Source: Falciphora oryzae (Eukaryota; Ascomycota; Sordariomycetes; Magnaporthales; Magnaporthaceae). From it: a stretch of DNA of 64,000 nucleotides. Of the stretch, positions 45,349-55,738 are shown piece by piece (position 1 is the first letter of the stretch; each line of letters begins with the position of its first letter). The position numbers and the translations under genes were made by a program. Location: assembly GCA_000733355.1 (NCBI GenBank), contig JNVV01000086.1:25846-89845 (forward strand), given 5' to 3'. The notes beneath the pieces were generated by a model, which was not told the origin of the DNA, ran no database searches, and was given only the letters and a program-made list of their open reading frames with translations.

Positions 45349-45825
45349 TTTGAATGGATTCTTAGCGTTGTTAGGTTGGCATGCGCGTCAATTAACCAAA
45401 GGTCGGGTGTGGGTGCGCGATTCGGTGATATGCGCGACTCGCTAATGGACCACGTTATATATATATTTTAATTTATCATTTAGTTTGTTTATTTAAATAT
45501 GACGTCGACATAGATAAACATTATCTCCGTTTTTAAAAATTAGTTTTTTAATTGTTTTTTTATTCATTTAAATTACTATTTATTATATAGCTCCTTAAGT
45601 TTGCTTTAAAAGTTTTTATACAATTTAGTAAATTCCGTTATTTAAATTTCCACTGGTGAGGTATATTTTCCTACTTTAAGGTCTTTATACGCTGTGGGCG
45701 TAAACTGGTAGTTTGCGAAAAACGGTAAAGTAATTCACTACCGAACGACACACACCACCAAGCGACATACGAATCGCGAAAATGCGACACATTTTCTTTT
45801 ACTTCCAATTCCTCCACCGACAAGC

Positions 45826-46334
45826 ATGCCAAACCAAAGCTACGAAAGCCGATTAATCTTCGCTTTCCAAGCCTTGCGATCGGACCCAAAACTAAGCATC
45901 TGGGCCGCTGCTAAAATCTATTCGGTCGCGTTCGCCATTTTCGCCAAACGAAAGCGCGGCAAGCTTGCTCGACGCGACCGCGCGCCCAATTCCTAAAAAT
46001 TAACGGAATCCGAAAAAAAGGCGCTTATTAGGTACATATTCGAGCTGGATTTTCGCGCATTCCCTCCCCAGCCTTTTAGTGTTAAAAATATGGCTAACCG
46101 ATTGCTCGCCGAACGCGACACGGGCATTATCGGGACTAATTAGGTCGCGAAATTCGTTAAGCGCCGCCCGGAGCTTGGCACGCGCTAGATTTGAAAGTAC
46201 GATTATTAAAGGGCCAAATGCGAAAATCCTAAATTTATTTCCGCTTAATTCGACCTTGTACGGAACATTATAGCCAAATATGGCATTTTAAATAACGACA
46301 TTTACAATTTCAACGAAACCAGCTTCCTTATAGG
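45826..46334 (+). pseudogene. Pogo-D transposase, N-terminal part (RIP-mutated)
   Basis: Starts at ATG 45826 (MPNQSYESRLIFAFQALRSD), related to the MAEPNKES start of Pogo-B. It contains the psq helix-turn-helix (SIWAAAKIYSVAF), the basic run, the CENP-B-type region (about 46000-46200) and the first catalytic region as NFNETSFLIG, with Asp changed to Asn. Several TAA/TAG stops. It breaks at 46334 where Gypsy-4 begins. Confidence 0.85.
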
Positions 46335-46817
46335 TGTAACAAACGGCGGCCTCCTTAGGGAAAGGAGGTCACGTCTAAAAGGAAAAGGGGGATCTCAAAA
46401 GCTCAACAACTCAACAGTCTGGTTTGTGCGAAGCTCGACAAGCTAATGATAACAAAAAACAAAAAACGATTGCTTAACCTTCGAACTCCCTTCATAAGGG
46501 GTCCTGCAGGCCCTTCTTATACACGGCCTCCCAGCCACCCCTCGGCTGCCGTCGGCAAAGTCTCCTCCTCCATAATGCCCGTCCGGGCTGGCTGTGCTTT
46601 AATGCGTCATGGTCTAAAACAACATGCCACTAATCCTCTGGTCTAAAACAACATACCACTAACCTCCTGGTCTGGAACAACATGCCACTAACCTCCTGGT
46701 CTGGAACAACATGCCACTGTAGCGTACGCCCCTTTAGCCACTACCGGAGTCCCCCCTTGAAGCTACCGGTGGCGGTCCTTAAGGCTGCTAATCGTAGCTA
46801 CGGATCGGGGTATTACA
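46335..46817 (-). repeat. Gypsy-4 3' LTR (483 bp)
   Basis: TGTAACAAACGG...GGGGTATTACA on the + strand. 29 bp longer than its partner because of one extra minisatellite unit at 46610-46718. Confidence 0.95.
46610..46718 (+). repeat. 29-bp minisatellite in the Gypsy-4 LTR
   Basis: Three full units and a 22-bp partial of TGGTCTGGAACAACATGCCA(CTAACCTCC). The other LTR (52666-52745) has one unit fewer. Confidence 0.9.
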
Positions 46818-46989
46818 ACTATCCCCCTCCTAAAAAGGCTATCCTCGGCCTCCAACCTTCTCCTCCTTCTTCCTAGTGCAACGACAAATCTTCGTGGACT
46901 CGCAAAGGCGTTAACCGTCTCTTTCCCTTCGCCTAAAGGTGGGCGCTGGTCTCCAATAAAACCCTTAAAAAAGGATGACCAACTTGGCG

Positions 46990-49900
46990 ATTCTCAAGGC
47001 TCCTCTTCACTACTTAGCTCCACGTCCTGGAGCTCGCGGATCTCTTAGTTCCTCCGACCTCGGGCCTTTTAAAAGGCTCGCACTTTCGCGGGTACGTTTT
47101 GGAAATGCTCCTCTAATTCCCAAATGTTATACTCTGCCGGCCAATCCTTCCACTTAACCAAATAGTACTTCTTACCCTTAATATAGCCCTCGTCTCGTAC
47201 CTCTTCGACTTCCCATTCGTCTTAGTCGTCCTCGTACTCGGGCATAAGCAGCGGCACCTCATCTCCTTATTCTCTAACAGTGTACCGCTCGAAGTACTGC
47301 ACAGGGAAAACGTCGTGCAAACGGCGGTAGTGCTCGGGAAATGCCAATCAATAAGCCTGCTAACCGATGCGTTCGGTGATCCGAAAAGGGCCGATCCATC
47401 TGGGTGCTAACTTTTTATTTTTCAACCGCAGGTTTTTCGTGGATAACTTTACCAAATCTCCAACTGCGAACTGCATAGGGGTATAGTTTCTGTTATAGTA
47501 CTTAGCTAACCGTTCCTATGCTTGCAGCAACGTTTCCTTAAGTTCTTTACGCATTGCGTAAAGCCGTTCGATACGGTTCCTTGCTGCGGGTACCCTCCCC
47601 TTAAGGATATCGTCCGCGATATCAATCCGCATTTCGCAATCCGATCCGTATAGGAAGTAAAATAGCGAATGCCCTGTGGTAAAGTTCCTGCTATTGTTAT
47701 AAGCGTACGCTGCTAGTGGTAGCAGTAATGCCCAGGAATTTTCCAAACCAGCGCAATAGCTACGGAAATAATCCTCGATCACACGATTTAGGACTTCCGT
47801 TTGCCCGTCCGTTTGAGGATGGTAGGCGGTCGACATGCGTCTTTTAATGATTTGGTGTTTGCACACTTCCTCCCAAAAGGTACTAATAATGCGGCTGTCC
47901 CGATCGCTAACGATGCTTTTAGAAGTGCCGAACACGCATTCGATACGCTCGAAAAACAGTTCTGCGAACTGTCCGGCGCTTATATCCGCTCGTATAGGGA
48001 TAAGCACCACGTATTTGGTTAACCGGCACACGACGACAAAAATCGCGTTGAAGACCTGACCACTCGCCGTCCTGCTCTCAGGTAGGCCGGTCACCCAATC
48101 CAAAGAAATCTCTTTCATGGGCTGCCCGTCCTTTGGCGGCGGCAGGGGTTCAAGTTTGCCGTAGGGCTTATGGCGATAAATCGCCTTCCCTTGGCACTGA
48201 GGGCACGATGCTACATATGCAGTAACATCCCCCTTAACCCCATCCCACCAAAAAAAGCGCTGGATTAGATTTAGGGTTTTGGCCACGCCCCAATGACCGG
48301 CTCCCGGGAAGTCATAAAACTGTCGCAAGATTTCGGTCCTTAAAGCCTCGTCTGCAAGGACATAAACCTAGCTTCCCCGGAAGATCAACTCGTCACCGTC
48401 AGCTAGGTGGAAGCACGATGCTCCTCGCTACCGAGGCGTCATCTCAATATCTCGGTGCGGTGCGGTATATTTCGCGTCAGGTACTGGCAGGCGGGGCTTC
48501 TTAACTTCTGTCAGCCTCTTGAGCAAATTCATGCTCGCCGGATCCCGCTTTTGTACGTCCCCAATCCATTTCCTTAGCGACGTTAGGATCCCCTCAGGGG
48601 AATCCGATGCGTTGCTCTCAAGCCAATCCAAAGCGGTACGTACCTCCTGGCGAGTAACAAATTGCACCTGTAGGGCATGGATAACCCTAAAGGCGTCTGG
48701 ATCGTCGGCCAACGTAAATTGTGCCAAACGTACGCTGTCCCGCTCGCTTCGCCGGTCAGAAACAAAGTTTCCGGGGGATCGCTCGTTGGGTGCGCTCTCT
48801 GCGCTCACTAGCTAAGGAGGCTTATTAGGCGTCACTCCCTCGGCAATGTCCTCTGCTGCGTGCTATTCATAACCAAGCACGTCTTTCCGACCTATTTTAT
48901 TAGATAGCGTCGGCAGAAGCTTCTCAATAAAAATCTCCTGTCCTTCCTCTTAACCGTCCATATAATCCGGTCGACGAGATGGAGCGTCCGCCGGGTTCAG
49001 GGACCCTGGCCGGTACTTGATCTCGAAGTCGTACGGCGCCAACTGTAGTAGCCAGCGTGCCTAACGTCCGTTCAAGCGCTCCTGCTTCATAAAAGCCTTC
49101 AAGTTCTCATAATCCGAAAATACCTCTATGGCTTGCGCTCCTTCGAAGTAATATCGCCAATGGCGAAAACTTCCCACTATTGCGAAAAGTTCCTTATCGT
49201 ACACAAGGTACCGGATTTCGGCCCCTTTAAACTTCTGGGACCAAAAGGCTATAAGGTGCCACTGGTCGCCGTGCTTTTGCAACAAGATGCCTGCCCTGGC
49301 AAAATCGGAAGCATCCGTTTCCAACCGCAAAGGTAAATGCGGGTCGTAGTGCCGTAGCACTGGCGCGGTTGTAAAGGCGTTAATTAGATCCTCGAACGCT
49401 TGCTACTGTAATTCCTGCCAATAATGGCCTATCTGGCCTGGCTTGCGTCCGTTCTTCATCCCTTGCAAAAGGTCGTACAAAGGCTTCGCCATACGGGAAA
49501 AGCCGTAGATAAATCGTCGGTAAAAATTGCAAAATCCAATAAAAACTTGGATATCTCTGTACGTACGAGGTAGGTGGTTAATCCATTCGCGAACGACCTG
49601 GACCCGCGCAGGGTCCATTTTAAGCCCTTCGGTGTTAACGATAAAACCTAAGAACTCAAGTTCCTACTAGAAAAAGGTGCACTTTTTCGGGTTAGCGTAA
49701 AGCTCGAAAACGCGAAGTCGATCCAGGACCAACTCTAAGTGGTGCTGGTATTCCTCCTCGCTATTGGAATAAATAAGGATATCGTCCAAATAAACGATAA
49801 CGAAATCGTCCACTAAGCCTCGCAAAGCCCGGTTGATATAGCTTTGGAACGATGCTAAAGCGTTGGTAAACCCGAAAGGTAGCACGAGGTACTCGTAATG

Positions 49901-51009
49901 CCCGTACTTGGTACGGAACGCGGTTTTCCACTCGTCGCCCTCTTTAATGCGAAATCGATAATAGGCGTTAACGAGGTCGATTTTGGAAAAGCATTTGGCA
50001 CCGTTCAACCGGTCGAGCATTTCCCCAATAAATGGAAGGGGTGCTCTATTCTTAATGGTGATATCGTTTAGCCCTCGGTAATCGACGCACAAACGCAACG
50101 TGCCATCCTTTTTAGGGACAAAAATAACAGGTGCTCCTGCGGGTAATTGCGATTCGCGGATAATGCCTTATGCGAAGGCATCAGCGAGGTACTCCCGGAG
50201 CGCTTCGGACTCGGCGGGAGACAGGTGATAAATCTGCTTCCACGGGGGCTCCTTGCCCGGGATCAAATCGATAGCGTGGTCACCGTGGCCATGCTTCGGA
50301 AGCATTTTTCCCTTGCGGACGTCGAACACGTCGGAATGGCTCTTTCGGAGGCTCACAGGGACGTTCCCTAAATCCGGCGGTTCGTCCGGAAGGTCCTCGA
50401 ACGAATCGTCCTCTTCGGGGACGATAGAAAGGTTAAAGCGAATAGAACAAACAAATACACGATCCTTTGCTTAAAGTTTTTTTCGGAATTGGTGTGCGGA
50501 TAGTTGATGAATGCGCGGGCGTTGGTTGAAACGCCAAGTTCTTTCGGCCGGGTGAAGGTCCATAGCCAGTTCCTGCATCAATGGCATGCCCACGAGGATG
50601 GGGGCGTCTGCCAAGTTCCGATCGATGGCAAAGAACGGCCGGATAACTTCTACCGGGGTACCGTACTAGTCACAAAGGCTTAGGCGTAAGTGATAAACAC
50701 CGTAGGTCCTTACACCTTGGTCACCTGCAGCGGCTAAAGTGAGAAACTGGTAGTCGTGCTTGGGACGGTTACAAAGCTAATATCCCAAAGATTTGCAAAA
50801 AGTGATGGAAACTGTATTCACTTCGGCGAACGTATCTAAGCCGATCTCGACCCTAACTTTTGGACCGCCGTTGGGAGCGCTAACGGTCCCCTTAGTAACG
50901 AGCGAAGGGGCTATGCGAAGCTAGTCGTTACGGAACACCGGTGCGGGGATAACCGGGTTCCCCTTTAGTTTTTCTGGCGCTTGTCGCTTGGCTCCTCTCC
51001 GTCCTCCTC
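46990..51009 (-). pseudogene. Gypsy-4 pol: protease, RT, RNase H, integrase, chromodomain
   Basis: Minus-strand frame shifted by -1 from gag. Protease near 50800-50890 (VRVEIGLDTFAEVNTVSITF). RT at 49667-50360: [35 protein letters not shown], and an intact YLDDILIYS. RNase H at 49061-49360 (LETDASDFARAG, VYDKELFAIV), tether GSLNPADAPSRRPDY. Integrase at 47516-48328: H/C zinc part (GHWGVAKTL, CPQCQGK), core SLDWVTGLP, SDRDSRI, AYHPQTDGQTEVLN. Chromodomain near 47100-47200: VRDEGYIKGKKYYLVKWKDW. Stops are fewer than in Gypsy-1 and Gypsy-2, mainly TAG/TAA. The C-terminal end is not certain. Confidence 0.92.
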
Positions 51010-52344
51010 CCCCTTTTTGCGCTTCAAGGAGTTAACCTTAGCTTTTCCGTCCGGAAAGGGCTCGCTGTCCTTAGTTAGGGGCTTGGTAGCGGAAAAGGAG
51101 CTTTTGCAATCTTTCGCCATATAGTTGGGCTTGCCACACTTCATGCATGCGTTTTCATCCCAACGTCGTTAGCGTTCGGTAGGTAAAAGTGTCGTGCGTC
51201 CGTTGCCCCTATTGGGACGTTAGTCGCGCCCTTCCTGCCTGCTTCGGGGTTTATACTTCCCGTCCTTATCCTTATTCGATTCCTTTTGGTCCTTTTAATT
51301 GGAGGATTTCTGGGGATCCTTTTTCTCGTCGTACGGGGCGCGGGCACCCGTACCTAAGGTATCCCAAAAGACTTGGGCTATGGCGACAAGGTCCTCCAAA
51401 GTCTCTGCCTTGTGGTGCATTCCACGGGTGATTTGGACTTTTAAAGCGGGGACCAAACGGACCACGTAGCCGTTAATGTCTGCTGCTTGTCCTGCCTCGC
51501 CGCACACGCGTCGGTACCGTGCTGCGAAAACACCGGGGTCCTCGTTGTTCTTTTGCATAAATTGTTACAAGTCGTTAGTGGCCCGAAAGAGTGAAAAATC
51601 TCCTCGCAATATGGTATTACGGAGCCATCGCATAAATTTGCGCCAATGCAGGCCCAGAATGGGGTTGGCCTTGCGCGAGCCGTTATAGGCGGAGTTGAGG
51701 TCGCTGTTAAAGGTTCCGACAGCGGCTGCGATGCGTGATCTGGCCGTAGTGAAGCCGTTAAAGTTGGCTTCGAAGGTAAGGTCGAGCTTGCTTTCCCAAT
51801 GGTCGAAGTCCTATACTAAGCTTGGAAGCTTCAATTCGGGCATTTTCCATAAAATCTTGTAGCTGCCTCTGTCCTTTTCGTACGAAAGAAAGGTATCGTC
51901 TTCCTCGTCGTCGTCCCTAACCAGGGAGTGGTATAATAGTGCCCGGGGTGCTAACTGGTTAGCAGGTCCTCCTAACGGGCGGTTGATCTCCTAGCCATGC
52001 TGCCAAAGGGTCGAAGCTCGAGAACGAGGCTGAGGCTGGGGCTAAGGGTGATCCGGATCGTCCGAATCGTCTGGGAGGCCAAGGGCCTCGCGCACTGCCT
52101 TCCGTTCGATTAGGGCTTTTTGGAATTGTGACAGGATCTTAGTGGGAACGCAATCACGTGAAACGTAATAAGCGAGCTAAGAACGGGTGTAGGAAGCAAC
52201 ACTGTGGATGCTAAACTCGGGGTAACCTTTGGGGTTATTAGGGGTAAGTTGCTCGCGTCCTAGGGGCAAGGTGGATAACCCTGTTCTTGGATCCTCGTCC
52301 CGTCCGGCGTCGTTGACCTCGATAAAGTCGCCAAAGTCGGACAT
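50965..52344 (-). pseudogene. Gypsy-4 gag with altered zinc knuckle
   Basis: Starts at minus ATG 52344 (MSDFGDFIEVNDAGRDEDPR) and ends with TAA at 50965-50967. An acidic, Pro-rich part is followed by a capsid near 51300-51900 (VFAARYRRVCGEAGQAADIN, MHHKAETLEDLVAIAQ) and a zinc knuckle CMKCGKPNYMAKDC near 51105-51150, whose His is now Tyr (a C-to-T change). The tail is Lys/Glu-rich. A handful of TAG/TAA stops break it. The last 40 or so bases overlap pol in the -1 frame. Confidence 0.9.
51010..51016 (-). promoter_or_regulatory. Candidate -1 frameshift site between gag and pol of Gypsy-4
   Basis: On the minus strand A AAG GGG fits the X XXY YYZ slippery consensus in the gag frame. The -1 frame is open from here into protease, and the gag stop comes 15 codons later (50965-50967, right after AAA AAC). 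Confidence 0.45.
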
Positions 52345-52378
52345 GGTGCCTAATAAATGCTAAAAATCTAAGCAAAGG

Positions 52379-52387
52379 AAGCAATCG
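52379..52387 (-). promoter_or_regulatory. Putative self-priming site of Gypsy-4
   Basis: Three bases after the 5' LTR the RNA-sense strand reads CGATTGCTT. Its reverse complement AAGCAATCG occurs in RNA sense in both LTRs (46467-46475, 52523-52531). There is no TGG tRNA primer site. Confidence 0.55.
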
Positions 52388-52390
52388 AGT

Positions 52391-52844
52391 TGTAACAAAC
52401 GGCGGCCTCCTTAGGGAAAGGAGGTCACGTCTAAAGGGAAAAGGGGGATCTCAGAGGCTCAGCAACTCAACAATCTGGTTTGTGCGAAGCTCGACAAGCT
52501 AATAATGACAAAAAACAAGAAACGATTGCTTGGCCTTCGAACTCCCTTCATAGGGGGTCCTGCAGGCCCTTCTTATGCACGGCCTCCCAGCCACCCCTCG
52601 GCTGCCGTCGGCAGAGTCTCCTCCTCCATGATGCCCGTCCGGGCTGGCTGTGCTTTGGTGCGTCATGGTCTGGAACAACATGCCACTAATCCTCTGGTCT
52701 GGAACAACATGCCACTGACCTCCTGGTCTGGAACAACATGCCACTATGGCGTACGCCCCTTTAGCCACTACCGGAGTCCCCCCTTAAGGCTACCGGTGGC
52801 GGTCCTTAGGGCTGCTGATCGTGGCTGCGGATCGGGGTGTTACA
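52391..52844 (-). repeat. Gypsy-4 5' LTR (454 bp)
   Basis: TGTAACAAACGG...GGGGTGTTACA on the + strand; less mutated than the 3' LTR. Contains a shorter minisatellite at 52666-52745. Confidence 0.95.
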
Positions 52845-54129
52845 ATAGGCATAATCGCCGCCGTTATAATTATTATAACATTAAAAGGCCGTGGTAAAGT
52901 AAAGCTAATTTAGCCTGGTAATCGAGAATGGGTTATAATTATTTAAAGGGTTAATTGTTACTGTAACAGCCCTTGTGGGTGGTGTGCACTACGCTCCTTA
53001 ATAAGCTGTACAGACGGGCGATCCAAGCAGGAGCTTGGATTGAAGACCTTTTGGTTATTGGCTCAGTGGTATAAGGCCCGCGCCGCTGTGTTACAGTTAC
53101 GGCTGGGCGATTCCTTCTTTTATTATTATTAAAAGGCAATACCACCTAGCCAATTCGGAAACCGACCTTCCATGCGATTAGGTCATTTTAATTAATTTTA
53201 ACGGGTTAATTACGAACGAGCTCGGTTAAAAATAAATTCGGCATTTCGATAAATATATTACAGCCCGTAAAAAAGGGTCCCATCGTTTGTTAGTGCTAAA
53301 CGGCCATAAAAGCTACCATTCGATAAATTTCGAGTTTTATTACCAAAAATATAATATCGTTACGCTTTGCATGCCTCCGCATTCGTTTTACTTCTTTTAA
53401 CCATTTAATGTTAAATGCTTCGGCCCGTTAAAAAAAGCGTATAATTAATAAATCGAAAACTTAATAAAGTTATACGTTAATTACGTAATTAAAATCGAAT
53501 TCCTTTCGGCGTTTAAAACGGCATTTTTTAATTTTATAATCGAAAAAAACATTTAAGAAGGCTTCCGAAAGGCTAGCCTTACTCTTTTTAATCCGGATTC
53601 GGTTTTAGAAAAGCTGGATATAAAGCTACAGATTCCAACTCCTTTAAAAAAGCTTTTAAATAATACTGAACCTTGGACTTTTAAAACGCCCTAAACAGCC
53701 AAGGACGCAATTTCGCAATCCGAACATATTAAAATTCGAATCATTAATTACCGGAGCAGCTTTCCGTCGCTTATGCTAGTGGTTGTAAATTAGCTTGCGA
53801 AAAGGACGAGTTTAATTATACATTAAATGGCTCTTTTTAAGGCCGAAATTGCTTCGTTATGCAAAGCGAACAAGGTATTAAATAAACGCCGGAGGGCTAA
53901 AAAAACACGTGTTTAATAAGGAGGATTACATATTATCGAAAAGATATAAAATGCTTTAAATTAAAAGGAATTGGATGGATAGCTATAGTAAAAAAAGCGC
54001 GATTATAGGGGTTAAAAAAGGAGGGCAACGACGGCTCGTCGGCGATGTGGCATTTGCGGCAAGATTAAACATAATGCGCGCACTTGTTAAAAGGAAGTAA
54101 AAACGTCCGATGTATATAATTTCGAATAG
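52845..54129 (+). pseudogene. Pogo-D transposase, C-terminal part (RIP-mutated, interrupted)
   Basis: Resumes after Gypsy-4 at IGIIAAVIIIITLKGRGK. It is broken at 52962-53095 by the 134-bp element and resumes at YGWAIPSFIIIKRQYHLANS. Second and third Asp regions appear near 53295 (LLVLNGHKSYHS, Asp lost) and 53395 (Asp lost). The coiled stretch is near 53820-53900 and a zinc-knuckle relic (CGICGKIKHNARTC) near 54040-54085. Stop near 54127. Very many stops. Confidence 0.85.
52962..53095. mobile_element. 134-bp LTR-like element (mini-LTR, possible TRIM solo LTR)
   Basis: TGTAACAGCC...GCTGTGTTACA with inverted ends TGTAACA/TGTTACA and the 5-bp duplication GTTAC (52957-52961, 53096-53100). GC-normal and not RIP-mutated, in a strongly mutated host. 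Near 53054-53075 it contains TTGGCTCAGTGGTATAA, similar to a tRNA A box. Too short for any gene. Confidence 0.75.
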
Positions 54130-54238
54130 TTTGAATGGATTTTTAACGTTATTGGGTTGGCATGCACGTCGATTAATTGGAAGTCGGGTGTAGGTATGTC
54201 GTTCGGTGATGTGTGTCGTTCGGTGGTGAATTACGTTA

Positions 54239-54609
54239 TAATCCTCGTACTTTTGTATTTTAAATTGTTATACGCGAATTATGCTATAAAAAGTAATTGT
54301 ATCTAATTATTTGTTTATTGTTATTATAATAACGTAAATATTATTTTATAGTTTAGTTCGTTTGTTTTAGTTATTTATTTATTTGTATTAAATTATAAGG
54401 GTCGTATATGCGCTAGTCACGTTAGCAGTAGGGTTACGATAATTGGCTTGGGCCCTGTTACGCACTATAAATATAACGGTGCAAGGCCTACAGCAATAGT
54501 AGTAAAGATGCCTAGTATTACAATAAAGGAAGGGTGCCAACAACCGCCTCCCTCATATACCCACCGACATCGATCTCGTGGGTTTTCCACCCCAGGGGCC
54601 TCCAATGCC
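54239..54609. other. Spacer without recognised gene
   Basis: AT-rich to about 54440, then GC-normal sequence. A short + frame from 54448 (GPVTHYKYNGARPT...) has no recognisable motif and runs into repeat R1, so I do not call it a gene. Confidence 0.5.
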
Positions 54610-54975
54610 GCGAGCGATTTTTTAAAAAATTATTTAGTATGGGAATTTTTAAAAATCGACTCACAGCCATCAAACCCATCTTTGCGTTAAGCTTTTAAAA
54701 TTGACTTGAGCAAATTTAACTCGTGGTCCTAAGGGGTGCAAGGTAGGGTCTTGCAAGCCGGTGCAGGGTAGGCGAGTTATGGGCTCTATAAGCTTTTAAA
54801 ACACCTTATAAGGGGCCTAGGCCTCCTAATAGGTGCTGTGAGCGCTATGGAAGCTTATAGCTGCGAAATCCCTTAATTGTGCTACTAAGCTTATGCAGGG
54901 TAAGTGCTACCAAGCTAGTGTAGGGTAGGTGCCACCAAGCTAATTACATTAGTTCTTTTAATAAACCCATTAACT
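54610..54975 (+). repeat. Unclassified repeat R1, copy 2
   Basis: Less mutated copy of the repeat at 19770-20100. Contains four TGCAGGGTARG-like motifs (about 54738, 54760, 54893, 54920), the last two in a 28-29-bp direct repeat with GTGCYACCAAGCT. No open frame and no clear terminal repeats. Confidence 0.6.
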
Positions 54976-55725
54976 AAAACTAACTAAATTAAATTATTAT
55001 TATTATTATTATTATTCATACTACCGTTATGTTTGAAAAGACCTCGGTGCTTTTGCTGTTTTATATAGGGGGGAAACCTTGGTATAGTTGAATATCCTGG
55101 GCGAAAACCCTCCATCTGCTAATAGGCCTTCGCTACTTGTTCTTTTCGCTCCGACCCTTCTGCTTGTTCCTCCACGACTGCTTTTTTATGTCTTCAGCAT
55201 CGGCAGACACGTTGTGTGTGGCCCATCGCGGGCGCGTCCACACGCGCCTTACCGATATTGTACTTGGGCGATTGCCGGTTTCTTGTTTTCCCTCATTTTG
55301 TTTTTCGTCTCTGTGTGCCTGCCATTTGTCCCAGGGGGCAATCTCCTGCGTGCACGTGCGCTAGCCCTTATCGATTTGGTTTCGGATCAGTGCGCCGTCC
55401 CGGGCACCACTCCGGTCGGCCTCGTTACTTGTTCTTCTTACTTTATTTTTCCACGCGCATTCCCAACCTGGACCTCCTATGCGCGCTTCGGGGCGGCAAC
55501 CTTTGTTTTGCAAGCCCAAACGAGTGGCGCAGGCGGTCCGGTACCGTGGCGAATGGGGCTAGGGCTCGTGCTTGTTACTTTGCGATTTTTCCTCGTGCTT
55601 GGTTTCCTTAGGTTGTTGTTTGGTCGCATTTGTGGCTTTCTTCGTGTGTGCACGTGTTTTAAGGCACGTGATAAGGGCTGCTGTCAATCGCGTTTTCCGG
55701 TAAGGCGGGGTTTAGTTCGAAGAAC

Positions 55726-55730
55726 AAAAA
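55726..55730 (-). terminator. RNA polymerase III T5 terminator
   Basis: TTTTT on the minus strand 8 bases after the tRNA-like sequence, the usual position for a tRNA gene. Confidence 0.65.
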
Positions 55731-55738
55731 GTCCTTTG

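Larger units (their letters stand above)
29143..45455 (+). mobile_element. Pogo-C: Fot/pogo transposon opened by the Gypsy-3 nest
   Basis: Tips ACGTGGTCCATTAGCGAG with inner block GAGTCGCGC, inverse at the right end, TA duplication at 29141-29142 and 45456-45457. The transposase (+) is split at 30424/44704 by a gypsy nest with the 5-bp duplication GTAAC. Without that nest and an assembly duplication at 29845-30012 it would be about 1.86 kb, as in the other copies. Moderately RIP-mutated. The spacer 45458-45725, on its right, is AT-rich and empty. Confidence 0.92.
46335..52844 (-). mobile_element. Gypsy-4: chromovirus with LTRs of 483 and 454 bp
   Basis: 6510-bp element on the minus strand with LTRs 46335-46817 (3') and 52391-52844 (5') and the 5-bp duplication ATAGG (46330-46334, 52845-52849). 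Gag is in one frame and pol in the -1 frame. It carries protease, RT with intact YLDD, RNase H, integrase and chromodomain. RIP is mild and GC is normal, but stops are present in gag and pol. The purine tract AGGAGGGGGATA (minus strand, about 46820-46832) precedes the 3' LTR. Confidence 0.94.
45728..54236 (+). mobile_element. Pogo-D: Fot/pogo transposon opened by Gypsy-4 and a mini-LTR
   Basis: Tips AAGTAATTCACTACCGAACG (left) and the inverse of ACGTAATTCACCACCGAACG (right), inner blocks GAACGACACAC and AAGCGACATAC, TA duplication at 45726-45727 and 54237-54238. Carries a + strand transposase split at 46334/52845 (Gypsy-4, duplication ATAGG) and again at 52961/53096 (134-bp element, duplication GTTAC). 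Strongly RIP-mutated at its right part. Confidence 0.9.

Noticed and set aside
54448..54690. 80-codon + frame upstream of and into repeat R1
   Set aside because: Runs into the repeat, no motif; open by chance in GC-normal sequence.
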